DNA of 64,000 nt from the NCBI GenBank assembly GCA_016235765.1, contig JACRIZ010000018.1:26318-90317 (forward strand), written 5' to 3'. Position numbers and translations under genes: made by a program. Each line of letters opens with the position of its first letter. Positions within the stretch are counted from its first letter, which is position 1. Origin of the DNA: Rhodocyclales bacterium (GTDB taxonomy: Bacteria; Pseudomonadota; Gammaproteobacteria; Burkholderiales; Rhodocyclaceae). Below, piece by piece: positions 16,535-25,728 of this stretch. Below the pieces are notes generated by a model. The model saw only the letters and a list, made by a program, of their open reading frames with translations. It was not told the DNA's origin and ran no database searches.

Positions 16535-18265
16535 ATGGACCGTATCGTTAGAGTCAACATGTCGGATCTGACCACCCGCGTCGAGCCCGTACCCGCAGCC
16601 TGGGTCGGATTGGGCGGTCGAGCCCTGACCTCCACCGTCGTTGCCGCCGAAGTGCCGCCCACCTGCCACGCGCTCGGCCCCAACAACAAACTGGTATTCG
16701 CTCCCGGCCTGCTTTCCGGCACGGCCGCCGCCAACTCGGGCCGCATTTCCTGCGGCGCCAAGAGCCCGCTCACCGGCGGCATCAAGGAATCCAACGCCGG
16801 CGGCACGGCCGCCAAGATGCTGGCCAAGCTCGGCATCGCCGCGCTGGTCGTCGAAGGCCAGCCCGCCGCAGACAAGTGGTACAGCGTACACGTCGCCAAG
16901 GATGCCATCACCATCCAGGAAGAAAAGGACACGGTCGGCACCGGCAACTACTGCCTGGTCAATCAGGTCCAGGCCCGCTTCGGCAAGCCCGTCGGCGTCA
17001 TGTCGGTCGGCCCTGCCGGCGAAATGAAGATGCTCTCGGCCAACATCTCGGTGGCCGACCCCGAATCGCACATCCGCAGCATCGGCCGCGGCGGCCTCGG
17101 CGCGGTGATGGGCTCCAAGAAGCTCAAGTTCATTTCCATCGACGATACCGGCACGCCGCCGGTAATGCCGAAGGAACCGGCCAAGTTCAAGGAAGCCGCC
17201 AAGATTTTCGCCCAGACCCTGCTCGACCACCCGGTCAGCGGCCAAGGCCTGCCGACCTACGGCACCAACGTGCTGGTCAACATCCTGCACGAAGCCGGCG
17301 GCTTGCCGACCCGCAACTTCACCAGCGGCCAGTACGCGGCGCACGACAAGATCTCGGGCGAAACCATGCACGCCACCATCGTCGCGCGCGGCGGCATGCC
17401 GACCCACGGCTGCCATCCGGGTTGCCAGATCCAGTGCTCGCAGATCTACAACGACAAGGACGGCAAGTACCTGACCTCGGGCTTCGAATACGAGACCATC
17501 TGGGGCATGGGCGCCGATTGCTGCATCGAGGACCTCGACGACATCGCCACCGCCGACCATGTGATGGACGACATCGGCGTCGATAGCATCGAAACCGCGG
17601 TGATGTTCGGCGTCGCCATGGAAGCCGGCGTGCTGCCTTTCGGCGACGGCAAGGGCGTCGTGCGCATGTTGACCGAAGAGATCGGCAAGGGCACCCCGCT
17701 CGGCCGTATTCTCGGCGGCGGTGCGGCCAACGTCGGTCGCGTCTATGGCATCACCCGCGTACCGGTGGTCAAGAACCAGGGCATCCCGGCCTACGACCCG
17801 CGCGCGGTCAAGGGCATCGGCGTCACCTACGCGATGTCGACCATGGGCGCCGACCATACCTCCGGCTACGCGGTGGCGACCAACATCCTGTCCGTCGGCG
17901 GCCACGTCGATCCGCTCAAGAAGGAAGGCCAGATCGAGCTGGCGCGCAACCTCAACATCGCCACGGCGGCCATCGACTCGACCGGCATGTGCCTGTTCAT
18001 CGCCTTCCCGGCACTGGACATCCCGGCCTGCCTGACGTCCTTGATCGACATGATCAACGCCCGCTTCGGCATCGCCCTCTCCGGCGACGACGTGACGGCG
18101 CTGGGCAAGTCGGTGCTGAAGACGGAGCACGCCTTCAACATCGCCGCGGGCCTGACCCGGGAACACGACCGGCTGCCTGAGTTCTTCAGCCTCGAGGCCC
18201 TGCCGCCGCACAACGTGGTCTGGGACATCACGCCGGAAGAACTGGATTCCTACTGGAATTTCTGA
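16535..18265 (+). CDS. Tungsten aldehyde ferredoxin oxidoreductase (AOR family)
   Basis: A 576-residue AOR-family enzyme, which oxidises aldehydes (or reduces acids) using a bis-tungstopterin and one [4Fe-4S] cluster. The N-terminal domain has LGGRALT, SGTAAANSGRISCGAKSPLTGG and GRGGLGAVMGSKKLK. The probable cluster ligands are C293, C297, C301 and C486 (GCHPGCQIQC, TGMC). The C-x3-C-x3-C spacing differs from the C-x2-C-x3-C of Pyrococcus AOR but fits a bacterial subgroup with PGCxIQC. A pterin motif GIGVTYAMSTMGADHTSGYA follows. AGGAG precedes the ATG. A strong terminator lies behind the gene. Confidence 0.9.
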   Translation: MDRIVRVNMSDLTTRVEPVPAAWVGLGGRALTSTVVAAEVPPTCHALGPNNKLVFAPGLLSGTAAANSGRISCGAKSPLTGGIKESNAGGTAAKMLAKLGIAALVVEGQPAADKWYSVHVAKDAITIQEEKDTVGTGNYCLVNQVQARFGKPVGVMSVGPAGEMKMLSANISVADPESHIRSIGRGGLGAVMGSKKLKFISIDDTGTPPVMPKEPAKFKEAAKIFAQTLLDHPVSGQGLPTYGTNVLVNILHEAGGLPTRNFTSGQYAAHDKISGETMHATIVARGGMPTHGCHPGCQIQCSQIYNDKDGKYLTSGFEYETIWGMGADCCIEDLDDIATADHVMDDIGVDSIETAVMFGVAMEAGVLPFGDGKGVVRMLTEEIGKGTPLGRILGGGAANVGRVYGITRVPVVKNQGIPAYDPRAVKGIGVTYAMSTMGADHTSGYAVATNILSVGGHVDPLKKEGQIELARNLNIATAAIDSTGMCLFIAFPALDIPACLTSLIDMINARFGIALSGDDVTALGKSVLKTEHAFNIAAGLTREHDRLPEFFSLEALPPHNVVWDITPEELDSYWNF

Positions 18266-18279
18266 TGCTCTCCTCCTCT

Positions 18280-18298
18280 GGGCGCCGCAAAGGCGCCC
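18280..18298 (+). terminator. Hairpin after AOR gene
   Basis: GGGCGCC pairs perfectly with GGCGCCC around GCAAA, starting 14 bases after the AOR stop. Only two T residues follow, so it is weaker than the hairpin immediately behind it and may mainly protect the AOR mRNA 3' end. Confidence 0.5.
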
Positions 18299-18306
18299 TT
18301 CCTCCT

Positions 18307-18345
18307 CCGGTGCGGTTCCTCGCGAACCGCACCGGTTCTTTTTTT
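18307..18345 (+). terminator. Rho-independent terminator between AOR and moaD genes
   Basis: CCGGTGCGGTT (18307-18317) pairs perfectly with AACCGCACCGG (18325-18335) across a 7-base loop, followed by TTCTTTTTTT. This is the strongest terminator in the window. It implies that the ferredoxin/AOR mRNA ends here and that moaD and the flavodiiron gene get only readthrough or have their own promoter. Confidence 0.88.
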
Positions 18346-18370
18346 CAAATTCCGCGCTGGGGGCCATGAA

Positions 18371-18619
18371 ATGAAGATCGCCCTCCGCCTCTACGCCACC
18401 CTGCGGGACTATCTGCCCGACGGCCACGACACCGGCGTCACGCTCGACCTCCCGGACGGCGCAACGATCCCCGACGCGCTGGCGGTACTCGGCGTGCCGC
18501 TCGCGCTTGCCCACATCATCATGATCCAGGGCCGCCGCGTGTTGCCGCCCGACGTCGCGACCCGGCAGCTTGTGGATGGCGAGGAGCTCGCAGTCTTCCC
18601 CGCCATCGGCGGTGGCTGA
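18371..18619 (+). CDS. MoaD-family molybdopterin synthase sulfur carrier
   Basis: An 82-residue beta-grasp protein (MKIALRLYATLRDYLPDG at the start) ending FPAIGGG, so the Gly-Gly tail needed for thiocarboxylation is present. MoaD supplies the dithiolene sulfur of molybdopterin and tungstopterin. Location right behind the AOR gene suggests a dedicated carrier that boosts cofactor supply. It contrasts with the tail-less MoaD-like protein at 14337-14618. The start is ATG 18371, after the terminator. Confidence 0.85.
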   Translation: MKIALRLYATLRDYLPDGHDTGVTLDLPDGATIPDALAVLGVPLALAHIIMIQGRRVLPPDVATRQLVDGEELAVFPAIGGG

Positions 18620-18653
18620 AGACCAATAATCCAAGGAAAGGCAGGGGGGCATC

Positions 18654-19829
18654 GTGATCGTCAGGGAACTCAAGCCGGGTATCCACGCGCTGGTCGCCAT
18701 CGACTGGGACCGCAAGCTTTTCGATGAGCTGGTGCCGCTGCCCGAGGGCACCAGTTACAACGCCTACGTGGTCGTCGGCAGCGAGAAGACCGCCCTGATC
18801 GACTCGGTGCATCCGTCGATGACCGGCGACTTCCTGGCGGCCCTCAAGGGACTCGGCCTCGAGCGCGTCGACTACATCGTGTCCAATCACGCCGAACCGG
18901 ACCATTCCGGCTCGATCCCGGCGGTGCTGGCCGAGTACCCCGAGGCCAAGGTGCTGGCCAACGTCAAGTGCCGCAGCCTGCTGATCGCCAGCCACGGCCT
19001 GAAACCGGACGCATTCACGCTCATCAAGGACCAGCAGACGGTCTCGCTGGGCGACAGGACGCTGCGTTTCATGTGGGTGCCCTGGGTGCATTGGCCCGAC
19101 ACGACCTTCACCTACGTCGAGGAGGACCGCGTCCTGTTCTCCTGCGACTTCCTCGGCGCCCATCTCGCGACCTCGGATCTTTACGCCGACGACGAGGCGC
19201 GCGTCGAACGCGCCGCGCGCATGTACTACGCCGAGATCATGATGCCCTACCGGCCGCACGTGAAGAAATACGTCGACCTGTTGGCGGCCATGGCCATCGA
19301 CATGATCGGTCCCAGCCACGGCCCGGTCTACCGGCGCCCCGAATTCATCCTGTCGCACTATCGCGCCTGGGCCGGCGACGCGACGCGCCCGGCCGTGGTG
19401 ATTCCCTATCTCTCGATGTACGAGAGCACGGCGAAGATGGTGGCCTACCTGATCGATCGCCTGATGGCGAAAGGCCTGTCGGTCCAGCCCTTCAACGTCG
19501 TCGATCTCGACAGCGGACGCTTCGCAGCCGCGCTGGTCGAGGCCTCGACGGTCGTCTTCGGCTCGCCGACGGTACTCGACGGGCCGCATCCGGCCATGGC
19601 GGCAGCCGCCTACCTCGTCAATGCCCTGAAGCCCAAGACCCGCTACGGCGGCATCATCGGCTCCTACGGCTGGGGCAACGACGCCATGCAGAACAGCCTG
19701 GCCAAGATGCTGCCCAATCTGGCCGTCGAATGGTTTGCGCCCGTCGTCGCCGGCGGCGTCCCCAAACACGAGGCACTTGCCGAACTCGACCGCCTGGCCG
19801 AAGATATCGTCCGCGCGAATGCCGCGTAG
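18654..19829 (+). CDS. Flavodiiron protein (A-type flavoprotein, FprA-like)
   Basis: A 391-residue protein that reduces O2 to water or NO to N2O. The metallo-beta-lactamase domain holds the diiron motif HAEPDHSG (H-x-E-x-D-H), with HWPDT, CDFLGAH and GPSHGPVY supplying the remaining ligands. The C-terminal flavodoxin domain begins near residue 250 (YLSMYESTAKMV) and binds FMN. The start is a GTG with a purine-rich stretch before it. It has no rubredoxin fusion, so electrons come from a separate donor. Behind AOR genes it plausibly protects oxygen-sensitive tungsten and Fe-S centres (inference). Confidence 0.88.
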   Translation: MIVRELKPGIHALVAIDWDRKLFDELVPLPEGTSYNAYVVVGSEKTALIDSVHPSMTGDFLAALKGLGLERVDYIVSNHAEPDHSGSIPAVLAEYPEAKVLANVKCRSLLIASHGLKPDAFTLIKDQQTVSLGDRTLRFMWVPWVHWPDTTFTYVEEDRVLFSCDFLGAHLATSDLYADDEARVERAARMYYAEIMMPYRPHVKKYVDLLAAMAIDMIGPSHGPVYRRPEFILSHYRAWAGDATRPAVVIPYLSMYESTAKMVAYLIDRLMAKGLSVQPFNVVDLDSGRFAAALVEASTVVFGSPTVLDGPHPAMAAAAYLVNALKPKTRYGGIIGSYGWGNDAMQNSLAKMLPNLAVEWFAPVVAGGVPKHEALAELDRLAEDIVRANAA

Positions 19830-19915
19830 GCAACATCCGGGATTCGACGGGTGCTGGCCTATAGTAGCGTCCAGTTCCTATACTTGAGTACTACTTTCGG
19901 TCAAATCCGATCGCG

Positions 19916-21817
19916 ATGCCCACACCCAAGCCCGACCGTGCCTCGCTGCGCCGCGCCCGCGACCTGATGCTGGAACGCGGCGAGTTGCCGCTCGGCTATC
20001 TGGTCAGCACGCTGCTGGCGCGTTCCTGGCGACGCAGCGTGGACGCCGGGCTGGCCCCCGACGGCCGCCTGACCGACGCCTGTCGCCTGGACGAGTCGGA
20101 ACTGGCGCGCACCCGGGAACAACGCTACGAGCTGATCGCCCATGCGCGCCCGGTGATGGAATACCTGCACACGCAGACCCGCGACTCGGGCAGCATGGTG
20201 ACCCTGGCGGACGAGAAGGGCGTGTTGCTGCAGGCCCTCGGCGATCCCGATTTCCTGACCCGCGCGGAGCGCGTCGCGCTCTCGCCCGGCGCTTCGTGGC
20301 ACGAGCGGCACCGCGGCACCAATGCGATCGGCACGGCGCTGGCCGAGGCACGGCCGCTGGTCGTCCATGGCGGCGAGCATTTCCTGGAACGCAACGGCTT
20401 CCTGTCCTGCGCCGCCGCGCCGCTGGTCGCGCCCGACGGCAAACTGCTCGGCGTGCTCGACATCTCCGGCGACGAACGGCAGCACCACCCGCACACCTTC
20501 GGCCTGGTCCGGGCCGCGGCCCAGATGGTCGAGAACCGGCTGTTCGATGCCTACCATGCGCGCAACCTGCGCATCCGCTTCCATACCATGGCCGAGGGCA
20601 TCGGCACCTTCTCGGAAGGCATCGCCGCGCTCTCGGAAGACGGCTGGCTGATCGGCGCCAACCAGGCCGGCCTGGTCTTCCTGGGCCTGCGCGCCGGCGA
20701 TCTCAACGCCACGCCGCTGTCGCGCATCCTGCCGCTGCGCTTCGCGGACCTGCTCGACTGGAACCGGCGCCGTCCCGGCGAACCCATGCTGGTCACGCTG
20801 GCCGACGGCGAGCGGCTGTTCATGCGCATCGAGCCGCCCATGCGGGCAGCGCCCGCCGCCCCGACCAGCGAACGGCGCGTTCGCGCCCGGGATGCGCTCG
20901 ATGCGCTGGATACCGGCGACGAACGCCTGGCCACGGCAATCGAAAAGGCCCACAAGCTGGTCGGCAAGCCCATCCCGCTGCTGCTGCAGGGCGAGCCCGG
21001 CGTCGGCAAGGAGCGCTTCGCCGGCGCCGTGCACGCGTCCGGCCCGCGCCACGACGGGCCGTTCGTCACCGTACATTGCGCCGGCCTGCTGCCGAACCTG
21101 GTCGAGGCGGAACTGTTCGGCTACGCGCCGACGCTTTGCCGCGACGGCGAACCGGGCCACGTCCGCGAGGCCCATGGCGGTACCCTGTTCATGGACGAAA
21201 TCGAGCTTCTGCCCCTGCCCGCCCAGAAGCAGTTGCTCAAGGTCATGCTGGACCATCGCGTCACGCCCATCGGCGCGACCGAAACGGTGCCGATCGATAT
21301 CGTCCTGATCTGCGCCACCCACAGCAACCTGAAAGCGGCCATCGAAGCCGGCGAGTTCGACGCGGACTTCTACTACCGCATCAACGGCGTCACGCTGCAA
21401 CTGGCACCGCTGCGCGAACGCCAGGACTTCCCGGCACTGGTGGCGCGGCTGCTGGAAGAACTGGCGCCGGGGCGCGCCATCAGCCTCGACCCCGCCGTCG
21501 CCACCGCCTTCGCCGAATATTCCTGGCCCGGCAACCTGCGCCAGCTCAACAATGCCTTGCGCGCCGCCATCGCGCTGCTCGACGAAGCCGAAACCCGCAT
21601 CGGCTGGAGCCACCTGCCCGACGATATCGCCGAAGAGCTGCGCTGGCGCGTCCCCCCCGCCGCCACCAGCGCCGGCGAGGAGACCGAGAACCTGCGCGAG
21701 CTGTCGCAGGCCACGATCGAACGGGCCATCGCGCTGAGCCGCGGCAACATGTCCGAGGCGGCGCGGCGGCTCGGCATCAGCCGCAACACCCTCTATCGCC
21801 GGCTGCGCGAAAAATAG
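19916..21817 (+). CDS. AcoR/DhaR-like enhancer-binding regulator without a GAFTGA motif
   Basis: A 633-residue regulator. The N-terminal region includes [12 protein letters not shown] and a GAF domain (about 75-210, with [17 protein letters not shown] typical of AcoR), then a PAS-like part (215-310). The AAA+ domain has Walker A GEPGVGKE (about 359), Walker [10 protein letters not shown], and the arginine-rich [10 protein letters not shown] Fis-type HTH ends the chain ([21 protein letters not shown]). Between ELFGY and the GGTLF strand, where sigma-54 activators carry GAFTGA, the sequence is [17 protein letters not shown]. The sigma-54 contact loop is therefore absent, so the protein may work with sigma-70 or as a repressor. 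It is the best candidate to bind the TGTCA palindromes. Confidence 0.85.
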   Translation: MPTPKPDRASLRRARDLMLERGELPLGYLVSTLLARSWRRSVDAGLAPDGRLTDACRLDESELARTREQRYELIAHARPVMEYLHTQTRDSGSMVTLADEKGVLLQALGDPDFLTRAERVALSPGASWHERHRGTNAIGTALAEARPLVVHGGEHFLERNGFLSCAAAPLVAPDGKLLGVLDISGDERQHHPHTFGLVRAAAQMVENRLFDAYHARNLRIRFHTMAEGIGTFSEGIAALSEDGWLIGANQAGLVFLGLRAGDLNATPLSRILPLRFADLLDWNRRRPGEPMLVTLADGERLFMRIEPPMRAAPAAPTSERRVRARDALDALDTGDERLATAIEKAHKLVGKPIPLLLQGEPGVGKERFAGAVHASGPRHDGPFVTVHCAGLLPNLVEAELFGYAPTLCRDGEPGHVREAHGGTLFMDEIELLPLPAQKQLLKVMLDHRVTPIGATETVPIDIVLICATHSNLKAAIEAGEFDADFYYRINGVTLQLAPLRERQDFPALVARLLEELAPGRAISLDPAVATAFAEYSWPGNLRQLNNALRAAIALLDEAETRIGWSHLPDDIAEELRWRVPPAATSAGEETENLRELSQATIERAIALSRGNMSEAARRLGISRNTLYRRLREK

Positions 21818-21904
21818 CGCCGCCCCCGGGCGCGTTCCCGCGGCGACAAATCCCTGAGATAATCCGCGCTTCGGCCGCCAGGCGGCCGGTCAGACGAATC
21901 ATCC

Positions 21905-22345
21905 ATGGACATCCAATCCCACGCATTCGACCGCATCCGGCGCTTTTTCGGCGGCGGCCTCGACCTCATCGAGTATGTCGGCCTGCTGGTGATCGCGTTT
22001 GCGACCACGGTGGCGATGTACCACGAGATCGTCACCATGTTCGAGGCCAAGCGCGTCCAGTTGGCCGACCTGCTGCTGATGTTCCTCTACCTCGAGGTGC
22101 TGGCCATGATCGGCCAGTACTTCAAGTCCGGCCACCTGCCGGTGCGCTATCCGCTCTACATCGCCATGGTCGCCCTGGCCCGCTACATGATCCTCGACCT
22201 CAAGGAGATGACCGAGTGGCGCATGCTGGCGGTCGCCGCGGCCGTCTTCCTGCTGACCCTGGCCGTGCTGGCGATCCGCTACGGCCACACGCGCTTCCCG
22301 TATGGGGAAGACCTGAAGAACCAGAAACCCTACGTCCGCGAATGA
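21905..22345 (+). CDS. psiE: PsiE-family membrane protein
   Basis: A 146-residue inner-membrane protein with four hydrophobic segments (about 20-40, 52-72, 83-98, 108-126). The segment [20 protein letters not shown] is characteristic of PsiE, the phosphate-starvation-inducible family of unknown function. It overlaps purC by ATGA. A GATAAT hexamer about 47 bases upstream may be the -10 of the shared transcript. Confidence 0.85.
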   Translation: MDIQSHAFDRIRRFFGGGLDLIEYVGLLVIAFATTVAMYHEIVTMFEAKRVQLADLLLMFLYLEVLAMIGQYFKSGHLPVRYPLYIAMVALARYMILDLKEMTEWRMLAVAAAVFLLTLAVLAIRYGHTRFPYGEDLKNQKPYVRE

Positions 22346-23229
22346 CCATGACCCAGCCCCTCTACGAAGCCTCCATCAAGAGCCTGCCGCTGCTCGGCCG
22401 CGGCAAGGTGCGCGACAACTACGCCGTCGGCGACGACAAGATGCTGATCGTCACCAGCGACCGCCTCTCGGCCTTCGACGTGATCCTGCCGGACCCGATC
22501 CCGGGCAAGGGCGAGGTGCTCACCGCCGTCGCCAACTTCTGGTTCGGCAAGCTGGCCGGCATCATCCCCAACCAGCTCACCGGCATCGATCCGGAATCGG
22601 TGGTTGCTGCGGACGAGCGCGAGCAGGTGCGCGGCCGTGCCATCGTCGTCAAGCGCCTGAAGCCGCTGCCGATCGAGGCCGTGGTGCGCGGCTACCTGAT
22701 CGGTTCCGGCTGGAAGGACTATCAGGCGACCGGCAAGGTCTGCGGCATCCCGCTGCCGGTCGGCCTGAAGATGGCCCAGCAACTGCCCGAACCGCTGTTC
22801 ACGCCCTCGACCAAGGCCGAGCTCGGCACGCACGACGAGAACATCGACTTCGCCACGGTCGAGAAGACCATCGGCCCGGCGCTGGCCGCGCAGGTGCGCG
22901 ACGCCGCCATCCGCCTCTACAAGCAGGCCGCCGACTACGCGCGCACGCGCGGCATCATCATCGCCGACACCAAATTCGAGTTCGGCCTCGACGATGCCGG
23001 CAAGCTGTACCTGATCGACGAGGTGCTGACGCCCGATTCCTCGCGCTTCTGGCCGGCCGACACTTACCAGGTCGGCGCCAGCCCGGCCAGCTTCGACAAG
23101 CAGTTCGTGCGCGACTACCTGGAGACGCTGGACTGGAACAAGCAGGCGCCCGGCCCGAAACTGCCGCCCGATATCCTCGAGAAGACCAGCGCCAAGTACC
23201 GCGAAGCGCTGACTCGCCTGACGGCCTGA
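22342..23229 (+). CDS. purC: Phosphoribosylaminoimidazole-succinocarboxamide synthase
   Basis: A 295-residue SAICAR synthase catalysing the ATP-dependent ligation of aspartate to CAIR in purine synthesis. Recognisable motifs are [44 protein letters not shown] and [15 protein letters not shown]. The length matches the ~290-300-residue bacterial/yeast type. Two in-frame ATGs (22342 and 22348) are possible. I give the first, which overlaps the psiE stop. Confidence 0.95.
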   Translation: MTMTQPLYEASIKSLPLLGRGKVRDNYAVGDDKMLIVTSDRLSAFDVILPDPIPGKGEVLTAVANFWFGKLAGIIPNQLTGIDPESVVAADEREQVRGRAIVVKRLKPLPIEAVVRGYLIGSGWKDYQATGKVCGIPLPVGLKMAQQLPEPLFTPSTKAELGTHDENIDFATVEKTIGPALAAQVRDAAIRLYKQAADYARTRGIIIADTKFEFGLDDAGKLYLIDEVLTPDSSRFWPADTYQVGASPASFDKQFVRDYLETLDWNKQAPGPKLPPDILEKTSAKYREALTRLTA

Positions 23230-23237
23230 AAACACGA

Positions 23238-23257
23238 GCGGGGGCTTGTACCCCCGC
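23238..23257 (+). terminator. Hairpin between purC and prlC
   Basis: GCGGGGG pairs with CCCCCGC across CTTGTA in the 42-base gap. No T-run follows, so termination would be weak. It may separate purC and prlC messages. Confidence 0.4.
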
Positions 23258-23271
23258 CATTCGCCCCCAAC

Positions 23272-25323
23272 ATGGAAGCCATGAACCCTCTGCTCGATTT
23301 CGCGGGACTGCCCCGTTTCGACGCGATTACCCCCGAGCACGTCGGCCCGGCGATCCGCGACCTGATCGCCGAAAACCGCAAGCTCGTCGCGGATTTGTCG
23401 ACCACCGAAAGTCAGCCGTCGTGGGACGCCTTCATGCAGCCGCTCACCGATGCCGGCGAACGGCTGGGCCGCGCCTGGGGCATCGTCGGCCACATGCACT
23501 CGGTGATGGACGTGCCCGAATGGCGCGAGGCCTACAACGCGCTGCTGCCCGAGATCACCGGCTATTACGCCGAGCTGGGCCAGAACGAGGCGATCTTCGC
23601 CAGGGTGAAGGCGTTGCGCGAGAGCGCCGAATACGCGACGCTGTCGCCGACGCGCCAGCGCATCATCGACAACGACCTGCGCGACTTCCGCCTGTCCGGC
23701 GCGGAACTGCCCGAGGACAGGAAGCCGCGCTTCAAGGAAATCCAGGAGGAAATGTCGGCACTGGCCGCCAAGTTCTCCGAAAACCTGCTCGACGCCACCA
23801 ATGCGCACGCCGAGTGGGTCACCGATGAAGCCGGCCTGGCGGGCCTGCCGGAGGATGTCAAGACCGCCGCCCGCGCCGCTGCCGAACGCGACGGCAAACC
23901 CGGCTGGAAGTTCATCCTGCAGGCGCCGGCCTACATCCCGGTCATGCAGTACGCCGAGGATCGCGAACTGCGCGCGCGCATGTATCGCGCCTACGCGACG
24001 CGCGCCTCCGAGTTCGGCAAGCCCGAATGGGACAACGGCCCGCTGATCACGCGCCTGCTGCAACTGCGCGCCGAGGAAGCGGCCATGCTGGGCTACGACA
24101 ACTACGCCCAGGTCTCGCTGGTGCCGAAGATGGCCGAGTCGACCGCGCAGGTCGCCGCCTTCCTGCATGAACTGGCCACCAAGGCCAAGCCCTTCGCCGA
24201 GCGCGACGTGGCCGAACTGCGCGAGTTCGCGCGGACCGAACTGGGCATGGACAAGCTGGAAAGCTGGGACATCGCCTGGGCCTCGGAAAAGCTCAAGCAC
24301 GCGCGCTACGCCTTCTCCGACGAGGAAGTGAAGCAGTACTTCCCCGAGCACAACGTGATGGCCGGCCTGTTCCGCGTCGTCGAATCGCTGTTCTCCGTGA
24401 ATGTCCAGCCCGACCACGCCGCCGCCTGGCATCCGGCGGTGCGCTTCTTCCGCATCGAACGCGGCGGCGCGGCCATTGGCCATTTCTACGTCGACCTCTA
24501 TGCGCGCGAAACCAAGCGCGGCGGCGCCTGGATGCAGGACGCCATCGGCCGCCGGCGCACCGCCGCCGGCGTCCAGACCCCGGTCGCCTATCTGTGCTGC
24601 AACTTCCCGGCGCCCGTCGGCGGCAAGCCCGCCACCTTCAGCCACGACGACGTGCTGACGCTATTCCACGAAACCGGCCACGGCCTGCACCACCTGCTGA
24701 CGCAAGTGGAAGACCTGCCTGTCTCGGGCATCGACGGCGTCGAGTGGGATGCGGTGGAGCTGCCCAGCCAGTTCATGGAGAATTTCTGCTGGGAATGGGA
24801 CGTGCTCTCCGGCATGACAGCCCACGCCGAGACCGGCGAGCCGCTGCCGCGCGCGTTGTTCGACAAGATGATCGCGGCGAAGAACTTCCAGAGCGGCATG
24901 CAGACCTTGCGCCAGATCGAGTTCGCGCTGTTCGACCTGCTGCTGCACAGCGAATTCGACCCGCAGGGCGAGCGTACCGTGCAGCAGTTGCTGGCCGAGG
25001 TGCGCGCCGAAGTGGCGGTGATCTTCCCGCCCGACTGGAACCGCTTCCCGCAGAGCTTCTCGCACATCTTCGGCGGCGGCTACGCGGCCGGCTATTACAG
25101 CTACAAGTGGGCGGAAGTCCTGTCGGCGGACGCCTACGCCGCCTTCGAGGAAGCCGGCAGGCAGCGCGGCAGCACGCTCGATGCCGCGACCGGCGAGCGC
25201 TTCTGGCGCGAGATCCTGGCGGTGGGCGGCTCGCGCCCGGCAATGGAATCCTTCAAGGCCTTCCGCGGCCGCGAGCCGAGCGTCGACGCCCTGCTGCGCC
25301 ACAACGGCATGATCGACGCCTGA
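23272..25323 (+). CDS. prlC: Oligopeptidase A (M3 metallopeptidase)
   Basis: A 683-residue cytosolic zinc peptidase that degrades short peptides and cleaved signal peptides. The zinc motif is LFHETGHGLHHLL, with the third ligand in the GVEWDAVELPSQFMENF region. The C-terminal FGGGYAAGYYSYKWAEVLSADAY is typical of thimet-like M3A peptidases. Length matches E. coli OpdA (680). A second ATG at 23281 with GGAAG before it gives MNPLLDF and may be the real start. One dispersed element (23407-23430) lies in the N-terminal coding region. Confidence 0.94.
   Translation: MEAMNPLLDFAGLPRFDAITPEHVGPAIRDLIAENRKLVADLSTTESQPSWDAFMQPLTDAGERLGRAWGIVGHMHSVMDVPEWREAYNALLPEITGYYAELGQNEAIFARVKALRESAEYATLSPTRQRIIDNDLRDFRLSGAELPEDRKPRFKEIQEEMSALAAKFSENLLDATNAHAEWVTDEAGLAGLPEDVKTAARAAAERDGKPGWKFILQAPAYIPVMQYAEDRELRARMYRAYATRASEFGKPEWDNGPLITRLLQLRAEEAAMLGYDNYAQVSLVPKMAESTAQVAAFLHELATKAKPFAERDVAELREFARTELGMDKLESWDIAWASEKLKHARYAFSDEEVKQYFPEHNVMAGLFRVVESLFSVNVQPDHAAAWHPAVRFFRIERGGAAIGHFYVDLYARETKRGGAWMQDAIGRRRTAAGVQTPVAYLCCNFPAPVGGKPATFSHDDVLTLFHETGHGLHHLLTQVEDLPVSGIDGVEWDAVELPSQFMENFCWEWDVLSGMTAHAETGEPLPRALFDKMIAAKNFQSGMQTLRQIEFALFDLLLHSEFDPQGERTVQQLLAEVRAEVAVIFPPDWNRFPQSFSHIFGGGYAAGYYSYKWAEVLSADAYAAFEEAGRQRGSTLDAATGERFWREILAVGGSRPAMESFKAFRGREPSVDALLRHNGMIDA
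23407..23430 (+). repeat. Dispersed element copy c (inside prlC)
   Basis: GAAAGTCAGCC followed by GTCGTGGG and ACGCC. It encodes part of TESQPSWDAF in the N-terminal region of the peptidase. Confidence 0.55.
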
Positions 25324-25329
25324 CGGCGC

Positions 25330-25692
25330 TCAGCTTCGAAGCGCTGCCAGTTCGCGGTCGAGCAGGTCCGCATCGCCCGCATTCAGCAAGACCAGGCGGC
25401 GCAGGTGGGTGATGCTGTCGAGGTCGATGTTCTCGCAGTGCAGGCCGACCTGCTCGGCCTCGATATGCGTCACCACGGCGTCCATGGCGATCACCGCATC
25501 GTCGGCGAGCGTCAGCTCGAGCCGGCAGGGGTCGTCGATCCGCCCTACCCAGTGCAGCGGCACCTTGATCAGGGCGCCCCTGAGCGAAATGTCGATCAGT
25601 TCGGCCGGAATGTCGCCCGACTCGTGCAGCAGCCAGACATCCGCCTGGAAAGCGGCGCGCCAGAATCGGCGGCGGTCGTCAGGGTCATTCAT
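25330..25692 (-). CDS. PilZ-domain protein (probable c-di-GMP receptor)
   Basis: A 120-residue single PilZ domain. DRRRFWRAAF near the N-terminus and DISLRGALI about 25 residues later match the RxxxR and (D/N)xSxxG c-di-GMP-binding motifs. No other domain is present, so it probably acts by binding a partner such as a motility or polysaccharide component. It is convergent with prlC, 6 bases away. A dispersed element lies directly upstream of its ATG. Confidence 0.85.
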   Translation of the reverse strand: MNDPDDRRRFWRAAFQADVWLLHESGDIPAELIDISLRGALIKVPLHWVGRIDDPCRLELTLADDAVIAMDAVVTHIEAEQVGLHCENIDLDSITHLRRLVLLNAGDADLLDRELAALRS

Positions 25693-25719
25693 GTCGGCGT
25701 GTCACCATGGCTGACTTTC
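25693..25719 (-). repeat. Dispersed element copy d (upstream of the PilZ gene)
   Basis: On the minus strand it reads AAAGTCAGCC, ATGGTGAC, ACGCC, between the aminotransferase stop and the PilZ start. In this place it would be in the 5' leader or promoter of the PilZ gene. Confidence 0.55.
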
Positions 25720-25728
25720 ACCAAGGCA

